Part shown: piece after piece, positions 17,556 through 26,199 of the stretch | How positions within the stretch are numbered: the first letter of the stretch is position 1 | Layout of the letters: every line of letters begins with the position of its first letter | NCBI GenBank assembly: GCA_017528345.1 | Contig: JAFXOX010000002.1 | Location: 1 to 64,000, forward strand | Source of the DNA: Desulfovibrio sp. | GTDB taxonomy: Bacteria; Desulfobacterota; Desulfovibrionia; Desulfovibrionales; Desulfovibrionaceae | DNA length: 64,000 nt | Direction of reading: 5' to 3' | Position numbers and translations under genes: made by a program | Notes under the pieces: generated by a model | Databases searched by the model: none | What the model was told of the DNA's origin: nothing | The model's input: the letters and a program-made list of their open reading frames with translations, nothing else

Positions 17556-17987
17556 CTAATGTCCCCCGCTGACGAGAATGCCGGAAGCGGCAAGACACAG
17601 GACCAAAACTTCAAGCAAAGCTATTGTCATCATGATCCATTGCCTGGTCTTGGCAAGGTTCCAGGCCAGCTGCAGGAAGCAAATGATGGTCAGAGAGGCC
17701 AGAAAAGCAATTCCGAGAAAATTGCTCATATCGCCCTTGGACACAAGAGCAAGCCATCCCCAACCCTGTGGAATACCGCCGGCCTCACGATAACTCTGGG
17801 CACTTTGTACCCAGAGTTTGGGGAGCTCTTCAAGGGGAATCAGGGGCATCAAAATACCGAATACATATAAGGAATATGTGACGAGCAAAAGGACAAAGCC
17901 AATAAGCGCGCCATAAAAGAGGGTATTGGCGTAGTGAATCTGAGCTGGTGAGGCTTTTATTTCTTGATGCAGATTTTGTCCGTTCAT
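17556..17987 (-). CDS. Conserved three-helix membrane protein linked to the TauE exporter
   Basis: 143 aa from the ATG at 17987, which has GGAGG seven bases upstream. Three hydrophobic helices at about 25-50, 85-107 and 113-136. No domain recognised. It sits between tauE and the sensor kinase, with 42 and 21 bases of spacing, so it is likely an accessory of the transporter or sensor. Function unknown. Confidence 0.65.
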   Translation of the reverse strand: MNGQNLHQEIKASPAQIHYANTLFYGALIGFVLLLVTYSLYVFGILMPLIPLEELPKLWVQSAQSYREAGGIPQGWGWLALVSKGDMSNFLGIAFLASLTIICFLQLAWNLAKTRQWIMMTIALLEVLVLCLAASGILVSGGH

Positions 17988-18029
17988 CGTAATCCTCCGT
18001 GGAAACGGGATAGTTGTCATCAGGGTTTG

Positions 18030-19070
18030 CTACAGGCCAAGGCCTTTCATGAGGGCTTTGGCCCCTGAGAAGAAGAGAACACCTATCACCATGTAGCGGA
18101 TAAATTTTGGTTTGGCGATGGCCAGAAGACGAACACCAACAACAGAACCCAGCATCAGGCCCACTATGGACGGAACTGCCATGAGCGGGATCACGCAGCC
18201 CTGATTCATATACACCCAGGCAGCCGAGGTGTCGGTAATAGAAAGAAGAAATTTCGACGTGCCAACAGCGACCTTGAGAGGGGCCCCCATGAGCAGGTTG
18301 AGGACAGGTACGTTAGCCCAGCCAGCACCAAGCCCAAACATACCGGCCATGATACCGATGGCGATAAAGAGCAGAAGACCAGCCAGTGTGCGGTGCGTCT
18401 TCCATTCCACCACCTCACCCGTACTCGGCTCAAGAAAGACACCTTGCATGCCAAGGGCCATACCAACGGCGTCCTGCTTGCTGACAACAGGGCGAACGGA
18501 ATTTTTGGAAAGCAAAAGCAAAACGGCGATGCCGAGAATTGTGACACCAAGGCACGTCTGAACAATGGTCGTTGGCAGGGCCAGACCAAGCATAGCACCA
18601 ACAATGGCACAGGCAGAGGCAATCAAAGCCACGGGAAGGGCTAAACGTAGATTGGCGAAATTACGGCGCAAAAGACCGGGGCCTGCAGCAAGAGCTCCCG
18701 CGAGCGCCACCATCAGACCAGCCCCGCGGACAAAATCCAGATGAAAAGGGAAAAAACCGCTCACAAGCGGGACAAAAAGCACACCACCGCCGACTCCGGC
18801 CATAACAGCAATAATACCGAGAATGAAGCAAAAAAAGAGCAAAGAAATTGGCCAAAACCACCAGGGATGAGTATCAACTGCCGGTGCTGCAGCGGCATCT
18901 GACGTCGCAGGGGCAGGTCCTGTCTCGGCCTCGTTGGTAATAGTCTGTTGGAGTGTTTGTGCTGAACCGCTCTTGTCATTGTCTGCAAAGCAGAGGCTTG
19001 ACTGGCCCAGAACCAAGAGCAGGACAACAAAAAGAAAGAGTGGGAAAAATCTGTGAAAATCGTTGATCAT
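18030..19070 (-). CDS. TauE/SafE-family (TSUP) anion exporter
   Basis: Integral membrane protein of the family that moves sulfite, sulfonates or other organic acids. The start at 19070 gives a signal-like first helix (FPLFLFVVLLLVLGQSSLCFA), then a short alanine- and threonine-rich linker and seven to eight helices carrying the two duplicated TSUP motifs (GVGGGVLFVPLVSGFF and FGLGAGWANVPVLNLLMG). GGGGGA precedes the ATG; a longer frame to 19190 overlaps the regulator and is rejected. Location next to a sensor kinase and regulators suggests induced export; in a sulfate reducer sulfite is a plausible cargo, but the sequence does not decide it. Confidence 0.85.
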   Translation of the reverse strand: MINDFHRFFPLFLFVVLLLVLGQSSLCFADNDKSGSAQTLQQTITNEAETGPAPATSDAAAAPAVDTHPWWFWPISLLFFCFILGIIAVMAGVGGGVLFVPLVSGFFPFHLDFVRGAGLMVALAGALAAGPGLLRRNFANLRLALPVALIASACAIVGAMLGLALPTTIVQTCLGVTILGIAVLLLLSKNSVRPVVSKQDAVGMALGMQGVFLEPSTGEVVEWKTHRTLAGLLLFIAIGIMAGMFGLGAGWANVPVLNLLMGAPLKVAVGTSKFLLSITDTSAAWVYMNQGCVIPLMAVPSIVGLMLGSVVGVRLLAIAKPKFIRYMVIGVLFFSGAKALMKGLGL

Positions 19071-19186
19071 GCAGTCCCCCTTACGCCGAATGGCGTTGTT
19101 ACGGGGGAAATATAGCCAAGAAGGCAGAAAGCTTTCTATCGGGAAAAAACTGATTTTATCACTCTCGTCTACGGAAAAACCCGAGG

Positions 19187-19861
19187 TCACACTTTGACAA
19201 GACCATAGCGTATGGCGAGCTTAATCAGATCCCCCACAGACTCCAAGCGGAGTTTTGTCAGGAGATTATACTTATGGGTTTCCACCGTTTTTCGGCTGAT
19301 AAAAAGAGTGTCGGCAATGCTACGGATGCTTTTGCCATCGGCAAGAAGGCGAAAAATTTCTTTTTCGCGCGGAGAAAGAGTATTCAGGTCGTGAAAGGAA
19401 TCCTCGTGTACGAGAGACTGCTGAAGTAGCTTTGCCATACGCCCGCGGGGATCGGGGAAGGTTAAAAATGGTCTGCCCTGCCGCACCTCTTCAATGCCCC
19501 GCAAAAGGACGCCAGGCTCTTCCGACTTACGGACGTGACCTGTGATGCCAAGCTCAATGAGTTCGGGAAGACAGCGCTGATCTTCATGGCCCGTGTAGAT
19601 TAGAATTCGCACGTGAGGAAGAATCTCACGAACAGCATAGCCCACGTCAATGCCATTCATGACGGGCATGTGAAGATCAAGAATAAGGAGCTCCGGGTTG
19701 AGTGAGGCGGCAAGCGCCACGGCGTCACCGCCATGTTGTGCCATACCCACAACGCGAAGATGTGCATAGGGCGCAAGCAGGCTGCGTATACCCTCCATAA
19801 TCAACTTATGATCATCCACAAGCAATATACGATATTCATCACCTATTATATCAAACCGCAT
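19187..19861 (-). CDS. LuxR/NarL-type response regulator
   Basis: Receiver domain with acidic pocket in LLVDDHKLI, Asp in LLILDLHMPVMNG and Lys in GHVRKSEE, joined to a LuxR helix-turn-helix (LSPREKEIFRLLADGKS, SRKTVETHKYNLLTKL). It is the only DNA-binding regulator of the block and the first gene, so it probably controls the block and perhaps other targets. Start taken at the ATG at 19861 behind AGGGTG. Confidence 0.92.
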   Translation of the reverse strand: MRFDIIGDEYRILLVDDHKLIMEGIRSLLAPYAHLRVVGMAQHGGDAVALAASLNPELLILDLHMPVMNGIDVGYAVREILPHVRILIYTGHEDQRCLPELIELGITGHVRKSEEPGVLLRGIEEVRQGRPFLTFPDPRGRMAKLLQQSLVHEDSFHDLNTLSPREKEIFRLLADGKSIRSIADTLFISRKTVETHKYNLLTKLRLESVGDLIKLAIRYGLVKV

Positions 19862-20437
19862 CAAAACACCCTATATAATCATAATTAATAAGAAAACCAT
19901 ATACGACTTATTTTATAACGATATAAAATAACATTTATCATAATTTAGAAATAGTTCAAATAAAATATATATTAGACTATGACATTATTATTAACTTATG
20001 AATCAGAATAAGTTGACGTGATAAAAATATCCACTACCCACTACTGCATTACCAACTTCTGTTGACTTTTCAATCAAACAATTCAACCAGGTATAACATA
20101 TTTATTTTACAGCATCCCTTATAGTTCATAACTAAATATTTAAAAAACATTTAGAGTTCGTTGTTTAAATGTAATTATTTAAAAACTCTAGCATATTTTA
20201 TGTTTAAATATTGACAGACTTTAATATATCAAATATATAAAAAAGTAATTATAGCATCACTATTAATATACTTCTACACACTTTTTCGTAATAATTTTGT
20301 AACAAAAAATTAGTTAAATGATATAACCGAGTTTTAACCAAAATATATGGTGTCGAATTACTACGTGCGCCAACGCAGCCTAAAAAACAAATTCTGGAGC
20401 ACTGTTTTCTCATTTCATTGGTATATGTTTTAACCTA
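19862..20437. other. AT-rich intergenic region
   Basis: Very AT-rich with no gene. It holds the promoter region of the LuxR-type regulator (-) and runs into the tnpB relic. Base composition is unlike that of the flanking genes. Confidence 0.55.
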
Positions 20438-20440
20438 ACC

Positions 20441-20480
20441 GGAAGATGCCTCTCGCCTCTACAGGCGGAGAGATGAATTG
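20441..20480 (+). mobile_element. IS200/IS605-like end hairpin
   Basis: CTCTCGCCT-CTAC-AGGCGGAGAG (20450-20472) forms a stem with one bulge and is followed by ATGAATTGATGG. The nearly identical hairpin CTCTCGCCT-CTAT-AGGCGGGAG occurs at 20805-20826, after the tnpB tail. The two may bound one decayed element or be right ends of two. Confidence 0.5.
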
Positions 20481-20609
20481 ATGGTTTTCCTGAGGGGTAG
20501 ATACCCTCAGAAAAACAATTGCTTTGTAACACGTTCTATGATATTATCAGTCATGAAAGTGAAAAATATAATTATACCATGGAATTAGATAGCAACAATC
20601 ATTCAGTAT

Positions 20610-20830
20610 TACTTCTGTATTTGTGGGAGTCACCATACCCGTGACAAGAACGCTGCAATAACCATCCGAGAAGAAACAAGGCGAGTATCTGCCTAACGTA
20701 ACTCATCGAGTACCGTGGGTCGCACGGGAATCTACGCCTGTGGAGAGAGTGTTAGACGCTGTAGTTCTGCGGAGCTGCAGTGCTGTTCTCGCTAAATCAG
20801 GAAGCTCTCGCCTCTATAGGCGGGAGTACG
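20610..20830 (+). pseudogene. tnpB: tnpB C-terminal relic with right-end hairpin, copy R2
   Basis: One frame reads CGSHHTRDKNAAITI, the second half of the TnpB zinc ribbon (CG..h.RD.NAA.NI), then an in-frame TAA at 20694, then TVGRTGIYACGESVRRC, the classic C-terminal G.TGI.ACGE motif, and a stop at 20793. The right-end hairpin follows at 20805-20826. Everything upstream of the zinc ribbon is gone. The nitroreductase starts 90 bases further on. Confidence 0.85.
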
Positions 20831-20916
20831 TTCACGCTATACTTTTCAAAGTCTCTCCGAGCCGTCGCAGAAACAAAAATGTGAGCGATAGCACAAACCC
20901 GTCCAAAGGAGTTCTT

Positions 20917-21435
20917 ATGGAATTCTGTGAACTCATTGCCCAACGCTATTCTGTGCGCAATTTTACACAGGAACCTATAACAGCGAAGGACCGCACAGCA
21001 ATTCTTGAAGCCGGGCGACTTGCTCCCACAGCCGTCAATAAACAACCGACCCGGATCCTGGTGCTGGAAAGTCCTGAAAGCCTGAACAAGCTCAAAAACT
21101 GTACTCCCTATACCTTTGATGCGCCGTTGGCTCTTGTCGTCTGCTACGACGCCACGGTCTCCTGGGTACGCTCGTTTGACAAGCACAATTCAGGGCCTAT
21201 TGACGCAGCTATTGTCGCAACACACATAATGCTCGCTGTCCACAATCTTGGCCTTGGCACAACCTGGGTTGGGCATTTTGATCCTGCAAAACTTGCGGCT
21301 GATTTTGCGCTGCCCGACACCATCAAACCTGTGGCCATTTTTCCCATTGGACACCCAGCAGCTGACGCCAAGCCCTCGCCTCTACACGCCAAACGCAATC
21401 CCCTCGAGGCAAGCGTTGCTTTTGAACATTTCTAA
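20917..21435 (+). CDS. Nitroreductase-family flavoprotein
   Basis: FMN-dependent oxidoreductase of 172 aa. Typical features are an N-terminal RYSVRNFT phosphate-binding motif, LAPTAVNKQPTRI, and the C-terminal GTTWVGHF and PVAIFPIGHPA segments. The substrate is unknown; the family reduces nitroaromatics, quinones or enones. Start at 20917 is fixed by AAAGGAG; a longer frame reading into the tnpB relic is rejected. It stands alone and ends at a bidirectional terminator. Confidence 0.88.
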   Translation: MEFCELIAQRYSVRNFTQEPITAKDRTAILEAGRLAPTAVNKQPTRILVLESPESLNKLKNCTPYTFDAPLALVVCYDATVSWVRSFDKHNSGPIDAAIVATHIMLAVHNLGLGTTWVGHFDPAKLAADFALPDTIKPVAIFPIGHPAADAKPSPLHAKRNPLEASVAFEHF

Positions 21436-21442
21436 AAAAGCT

Positions 21443-21471
21443 GTGCCGGTCAAAACTGACCGGCACTTTTT
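21443..21471. terminator. Bidirectional terminator between nitroreductase and ubiD
   Basis: GTGCCGGTCA-AAAC-TGACCGGCAC, a perfect 10-bp stem, with TTTTT on the plus side and a T-run on the minus side (AGCTTTTTT). Confidence 0.92.
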
Positions 21472-23328
21472 CTAAAAAAGACCTGCCAAGGGCCCGCCGG
21501 GAGCCGCTAGGCTCTCAATACGTCGGCTAACTTCCGGATTTTCCTGAAGTTCCGCGGCATGAAAGGCCTTCTTTCGGGCATCGATGATCAAAGGAGCTGT
21601 ACAGCGCCATTGCTTGCCAAGCACGCAGGCACCGCAGCCATAGGTGTCTGTTGCAGGATCCGAGCGGGTGAAGGTCACCCAGAGGAAATTGGCGAGATTA
21701 TGGGCTGTGAAGGGACTGTCGTCGACAACGACAAGCAGGGGATAGTTTTCTGCACCTTTGCCATGGCCAAATCTGTCTGCAAGTTCCTGGATCTGGGGGT
21801 CCTCCTGACCTCTTGACCGTGTATGGGGAGGTCCCTGCACCACAAGGACTCCTGGCAGAGCCAAAGTCAGCCGTGAAAACGCATCGGGCAGATCAGGCAG
21901 GGCAGTGAGTTCTGTGGCCAGACGGCGTCTGGCTTCGCCTGCGGCAGTCCAAATCAGTTTTGAGCCTTCATGCAGAGAGCTCCCTGTATAGTCGAGCGTA
22001 TCACACGTAGCCGGCGTCAAAAAATGCAGATCACTAGCAAAATCCGTACGTTCAAGTATATGACGCAGAAAAGCCGGTATATCGCGGCAGGAAAGCCCTG
22101 GAGAATCTTCACAGGCTGCTATCAAAAGATATTTGGCAAGAGAAGTCTGCGAGTTTCCCAGAAGATGCATGGCATGGGTCAGCAATTCTCTTGGTTTTCT
22201 TCTGGCCTCATAGGGAGTATAGCGTTCATGTCCAAGAGCCAGCAGGAGTGGGTGCACACCTGAGGCATCCACAGCATGTACCTGGGAAATGCCGGGGAAA
22301 ACCTTGGGGAAAAGAGGCGCCGTCAGCTCGTGGATAAAGTCCCCAAAGACCGTATCCTCCTGTGGAGGGCGTCCCACTGAGGTAAAGGGCCAGATGGCAT
22401 TAGGTCTGTGACAGATACGCTCAACACAGAAAACCGGGAAGGGATGGGCCTGGCTATAATAACCAAGGTGATCACCAAAGGGCCCCTCAGTTTTCGTCAC
22501 AGGCCCAATATGACCCATCAGACAAAAATCCGCTTCAGCCAAAACGGGAAGCATTGTATGTGCATCCTGTGCCACCGCAACACCCTGCCCCCCAAGAAGG
22601 CCTGCAAAGCGCAGCTCACTGAGTCCTTCAGGTAGAGGCATAATGGCTGCGAGAGTCAAAGAAGGCGGTCCGCCCACATAGATATGCACCGGAAGCCTCT
22701 GACCAAGAGCAAGAGCTTTTGCATGATGCACGCCAAGACCACGGTGGATCTGATAGTGCAGGCCCATTTCGCCCGTCTCGTAGTCGCCGCCGCTCATCTG
22801 GATGCGGTACATGCCAAGATTGGCGTGAGCAGGACCGGGCAAGAGGGGATCCTCACTATAGACTATGGGCAGCGTAATAAAAGGGCCACCATCCTCCGGC
22901 CAGGTGACAAGTTTGGGCAGGTCCTCTGCTCGACACTCCTCTTTTAAGACAGGTGCGCTTTGTGCTGGGACCGACCTTGGCAACATATGCAAAAGAGGCC
23001 AGAAAAGATGAGCAAGCCTGCCTAAGGCCTTCAAAGGCTTGCGTAAAAGATCCGAACCTTCGGCCACAAGGGCAAAAAGCTCCTGAACGGTCTTGAGATC
23101 GTCTCGAAAAATATAGGCAAGGCGCTCCCGTGTTCCAAAGAGATTAGCCAGCATGGGAAAACGACAGCCACGGACATTGGTGAAAAGCAGGGCTGGCCCC
23201 TTGGCAGCAAAGGCTCTACGCTGCACAGCCGCTATTTCCAGATAGGGGTCAAGTTCAATATCGATGCGCCGAAGCTGCCCAGTCTCTTCAAGATCCCTGA
23301 CGCAGCGGGCAAGGGAACTATAGGCCAT
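21472..23328 (-). CDS. UbiD-family decarboxylase
   Basis: Prenylated-FMN-dependent decarboxylase, about 618 aa from the ATG at 23328 (MAYSSLARCV), which has AGGGAG six bases upstream. Conserved elements are GPALLFTNVRG, PIVYSEDPLLPGPAHANLGMYR, the E-D region MGHIGPVTKTEGPFGDH and the C-terminal VVVDDS. The size fits the menaquinone-type UbiD enzymes of bacteria that use the futalosine route, but the true substrate is not determined. It overlaps the nudix gene by 11 bases. A longer frame covering the nudix gene is rejected. Confidence 0.85.
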   Translation of the reverse strand: MAYSSLARCVRDLEETGQLRRIDIELDPYLEIAAVQRRAFAAKGPALLFTNVRGCRFPMLANLFGTRERLAYIFRDDLKTVQELFALVAEGSDLLRKPLKALGRLAHLFWPLLHMLPRSVPAQSAPVLKEECRAEDLPKLVTWPEDGGPFITLPIVYSEDPLLPGPAHANLGMYRIQMSGGDYETGEMGLHYQIHRGLGVHHAKALALGQRLPVHIYVGGPPSLTLAAIMPLPEGLSELRFAGLLGGQGVAVAQDAHTMLPVLAEADFCLMGHIGPVTKTEGPFGDHLGYYSQAHPFPVFCVERICHRPNAIWPFTSVGRPPQEDTVFGDFIHELTAPLFPKVFPGISQVHAVDASGVHPLLLALGHERYTPYEARRKPRELLTHAMHLLGNSQTSLAKYLLIAACEDSPGLSCRDIPAFLRHILERTDFASDLHFLTPATCDTLDYTGSSLHEGSKLIWTAAGEARRRLATELTALPDLPDAFSRLTLALPGVLVVQGPPHTRSRGQEDPQIQELADRFGHGKGAENYPLLVVVDDSPFTAHNLANFLWVTFTRSDPATDTYGCGACVLGKQWRCTAPLIIDARKKAFHAAELQENPEVSRRIESLAAPGGPLAGLF

Positions 23329-23821
23329 GGATATCTCCCTGATAGGCGCCATCAAGTGCGGCCAGATGGCGACGGCCGGAAAGGTAATGGGTAAAGTCCG
23401 CGAGGATTCTCGCATGATCAAAAACCAAAGGCTCAGGCAGTCTGTCCAAAGGATAAAAGGCAGCCTGCGCTGCGTCATCGCCGGCACAGAGAGCGTTGAC
23501 ATCTCGGGCCCGTCCAACAAAAACCACGGAAAGAGTGTGCTGACGCGGATCACGGTGCGGCTCAGAATAGACCCCAAGCAGGCCAAGCAAATCCACAGTA
23601 AGACCCGTTTCCTCGCGCATTTCGCGCACAGCCGCTGTTTCTGCAAGTTCCCCCTCTTCGATGAAGCCGCCTGGCAGAGCATAGCCTATGGGGGGATTGG
23701 CTCTTTTGATAATCACAACCCCGCGCTCAGGCGCATAGATGACGACATCCGTGGTCGGTGTGGGATTGCGGTAGCAGGAATAGGGTTTGCCACAATGCGG
23801 ACAAAGGCATTCTTTACGCAT
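23318..23821 (-). CDS. Nudix hydrolase with N-terminal zinc ribbon
   Basis: 167 aa. The Nudix box is intact: GGFIEEGELAETAAVREMRE followed by ETGL (residues about 51-74). The N-terminus has CPHCG, half of a small zinc ribbon as seen in NUDIX pyrophosphatases of the NADH/ADP-ribose group. Substrate unknown. It is co-transcribed with ubiD, which starts inside its last codons. The leader contains a hairpin between Shine-Dalgarno and ATG. Confidence 0.87.
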   Translation of the reverse strand: MRKECLCPHCGKPYSCYRNPTPTTDVVIYAPERGVVIIKRANPPIGYALPGGFIEEGELAETAAVREMREETGLTVDLLGLLGVYSEPHRDPRQHTLSVVFVGRARDVNALCAGDDAAQAAFYPLDRLPEPLVFDHARILADFTHYLSGRRHLAALDGAYQGDIHGL

Positions 23822-23851
23822 AGCTCACGGCGTCACAAACGCCGCCTCCTT
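23822..23851 (-). promoter_or_regulatory. Leader with Shine-Dalgarno and start codon separated by a hairpin (nudix)
   Basis: On the minus strand AAGGAGG (23851-23845) is followed directly by CGGCGT-TTGTG-ACGCCG, a perfect 6-bp hairpin, then TGAGCT and the ATG. The Shine-Dalgarno is 23 bases from the ATG but six bases away if the hairpin is folded out. Same plan as era, alr and rubredoxin with a different stem. Confidence 0.7.
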
Positions 23852-23943
23852 GTATTCAGCAAAGGTTTGTGGTCGAAGGAATGTCGGTTACGCAGATCTT
23901 GAACGGTGGCTGTTCGTGCATGAGAAAATCCCATGACAGATTT

Positions 23944-24603
23944 TCAGAACGAACAAACGTGTGCCCCCTCTAACCTATCGACAGCAAGAGCTCCTTTCCG
24001 CACGATGACAAGTCGGCCTTCTTCCATGCGCACAATGGTTGAGGGGAGCCCACCTTTGGGCGGATGCTCCTTGTCATGCCGGACAAACCCCCAGGGAAGG
24101 GAAAGTGCACGAAGACGTGCTAGTAGCGCTGGATCAAGGGTTTCGAGACTACTTGCCGCAGGATTTCCCTGCACATTGGCGCTTGAAACCGTAAGCAGTG
24201 TTCCTGAGCTCTGAGCAAGAGAGGCGACCAGAGGATGGCTGCTTACACGCACAGCCACTTCTCCTCGGGCATTGACAAGACAGGGATTGAGATGGACTGT
24301 TGCCTTCAGGGGCAAAAGCACGGTCAAAGGACCTGGCCAAAACGCGGCAAGCTCTTGAGGAAATGTCGAAAGATCGCAGTAGCCGGCAATCTGAGCAAGA
24401 GAGGCGGCGGCCAGAGGAAGAGGCTTGCCGTGATTGCGTCCCTTAAGTCGCAGAATCTCGTTAAGCGCTTGAGGAGAGCTTATCAGGCAGCCAAGAGCGT
24501 AGAAGGTTTCTGTCGGAAAAAGCAGGATACCGCCTTGGGCAAGACAGTGCAGAGCCCCAGCCGGATCAAGACAACGAGCGAGAAGATCACAGGAGACGGG
24601 CAT
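23944..24603 (-). CDS. tsaC: L-threonylcarbamoyladenylate synthase (Sua5/YciO/YrdC family)
   Basis: Makes threonylcarbamoyl-AMP for the t6A modification of tRNAs reading ANN codons. Key motifs are PTETFYALG near the start, RLKGRNHGKPLPL, and SSANVQGNPAA. The ATG at 24603 (MPVSCDL) is preferred; the upstream TTG at 24645 would run into rlmH. No C-terminal Sua5 domain, so it is the short TsaC type. Confidence 0.88.
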   Translation of the reverse strand: MPVSCDLLARCLDPAGALHCLAQGGILLFPTETFYALGCLISSPQALNEILRLKGRNHGKPLPLAAASLAQIAGYCDLSTFPQELAAFWPGPLTVLLPLKATVHLNPCLVNARGEVAVRVSSHPLVASLAQSSGTLLTVSSANVQGNPAASSLETLDPALLARLRALSLPWGFVRHDKEHPPKGGLPSTIVRMEEGRLVIVRKGALAVDRLEGAHVCSF

Positions 24604-25072
24604 GACAGGCAAATCCCTGCATTTGATCTTTGTGGGCAAACTCAAACAGCGTTTTCTGCAGACAGGCTGTGACCTCTACCTTGAGAGGCTCGGCCACTGG
24701 CGCAAAATCCATCTGGACGAAGTTCGCGATGCTGCCAAGGAAACATCGCAAGCACGCAATCTCGAAGAAGGCAGACAACTGCTCAAGGCGCTTGCTCCGC
24801 AGGACTTGCCCATTGTCCTTGATGAGCGAGGAGAGCAGATGTCTTCGCAGGATCTGGCCAATCTTCTCAAACGGATTGACGACAACAATCTTGGCTGTCC
24901 CTGCTTTCTCATTGGTGGGCCCTTTGGACTCAGTCAGGAGGTACGGGCTAGGGCCTGGAAGCTGCTCTCCCTTTCGTCCATGACCCTGCCGCATGAACTG
25001 GCACGCCTGATTCTGCTCGAGCAGCTCTATCGTGCCGAAAGCATACTGCACAGGGTGCCCTACCATCACTAA
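24602..25072 (+). CDS. rlmH: 23S rRNA pseudouridine-1915 N3-methyltransferase RlmH
   Basis: SPOUT methyltransferase acting on the 70S ribosome. Motifs: LDERGEQMSSQDLA, FLIGGPFGLS and the C-terminal signature MTLPHELARLILLEQLYRA with the ending YHRVPYHH-like (HRVPYHH). Length 156 aa is exact for the family. The ATG shares CATG with the start of tsaC on the other strand; AGGAGA lies five bases upstream, inside tsaC. The 3' end overlaps the alr stop by four bases. Confidence 0.96.
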   Translation: MTGKSLHLIFVGKLKQRFLQTGCDLYLERLGHWRKIHLDEVRDAAKETSQARNLEEGRQLLKALAPQDLPIVLDERGEQMSSQDLANLLKRIDDNNLGCPCFLIGGPFGLSQEVRARAWKLLSLSSMTLPHELARLILLEQLYRAESILHRVPYHH

Positions 25073-26199
25073 TGGTAGACGCGCCGATTGGTCATGCCAA
25101 AAAGACAAAGCACCTCGTAGGAGATAGTGCCGAGTTCCGCAGCGAGCTCTTGAGCTGTGACAACCCGCTGTCCTGGCTCAGGCTGACCGCCGATGATCCA
25201 GGCAAGATCACCCACTTCCGTGGCCCCAAGCCGAGAAACATCGGCCATGATCATGCCCATGCAGACCCGGCCGATCTGCGGACAACGACGACCATTAATG
25301 AGAAGATCCGAGCAGTTGGAGAGCGCGCGATTAAAGCCTGAGGCATAGCCGATGCCTATGATAGCAATGGTCATATCCTGAGGTGCGGTAAAAATCCGCC
25401 CATAGGAAATACTCTGGCCAGCCTTCAGTTTTCTGACCTGCAACACAGGCGCTGACACACTCATCACCCATTCAAAATCACTGGCCTTGGATTCCCAGAC
25501 TGTGCCAGCAAAAGGATTGCCACCATAGAGGGTAATGCCAGGCCTACACAGTTCATACTGGCTGTCTGGAAGATTTTGCAGACCGGCGGAGTTGTTCAGG
25601 CTGCGAGCAAGCGTCGGGAAAAAGGCGCGTAGCGCATTGGTCATGCTTTTGAAGCGCTCCTGTTGGGCCAGGGTATAGATGGTCTCATCAGGCATATCGG
25701 CGCAGGCCAGATGGGAGAGCGCAAGGACGGGCTTGAGCATGGGATATCTGCGCAGCCCTTCAATGAGATCCGGCATTTCGTGAGCGGAAAAACCAAGTCG
25801 CCCCATACCCGTATTGCAGGCAATGGCCACAGGGAAATCTTTATGGTCAGGGCAGGCTTGCGCCGCAAGCTTGAGTGACTCCATATCCAGGATAGGGGTC
25901 GTCAGGTTATAGGTAAAGGAGAGATTCCAGTCTTCCTGCGTCTGTGCCCCCAAAAGAGGGACGATCTGCTGATGAAAGCCGGCCTTTCTCAGAGCACAGC
26001 CTTCACTGACTGTACCCACGGCAAAATGTTGGGCGCCCGCTTTGTCCAAAGTACGGGCAACAGGCATCAGCCCATGGCCGTAGGCATCTGACTTAATGAC
26101 CGGCAACAAACCCGAGGGATCACCCATACGGAAAAAATTGCGGGTCAGGGCCCCCAGATCAATATGACAACAGGACGGGGAAAAAAAACATTCGCTCAT
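25069..26199 (-). CDS. alr: Alanine racemase
   Basis: PLP enzyme producing D-alanine for peptidoglycan. The PLP lysine is in PVIKSDAYGHG, near residue 37; the second domain carries CMGMIMADVS and the region of the catalytic tyrosine ISYGRIF. Length 376 aa. The ATG at 26199 is taken because a leader element like those of era and rubredoxin ends just before it; a GTG one codon earlier is possible. Confidence 0.93.
   Translation of the reverse strand: MSECFFSPSCCHIDLGALTRNFFRMGDPSGLLPVIKSDAYGHGLMPVARTLDKAGAQHFAVGTVSEGCALRKAGFHQQIVPLLGAQTQEDWNLSFTYNLTTPILDMESLKLAAQACPDHKDFPVAIACNTGMGRLGFSAHEMPDLIEGLRRYPMLKPVLALSHLACADMPDETIYTLAQQERFKSMTNALRAFFPTLARSLNNSAGLQNLPDSQYELCRPGITLYGGNPFAGTVWESKASDFEWVMSVSAPVLQVRKLKAGQSISYGRIFTAPQDMTIAIIGIGYASGFNRALSNCSDLLINGRRCPQIGRVCMGMIMADVSRLGATEVGDLAWIIGGQPEPGQRVVTAQELAAELGTISYEVLCLFGMTNRRVYH

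Noticed and set aside
20740..20916. N-terminal extension of the nitroreductase
   Set aside because: It reads through the tnpB relic and end hairpin; the native ATG at 20917 has AAAGGAG and the family start.
21472..23682. Extended 736-codon reading of the ubiD gene
   Set aside because: The first 118 codons cover the nudix gene in another frame; a good Shine-Dalgarno and the family start are at 23328.
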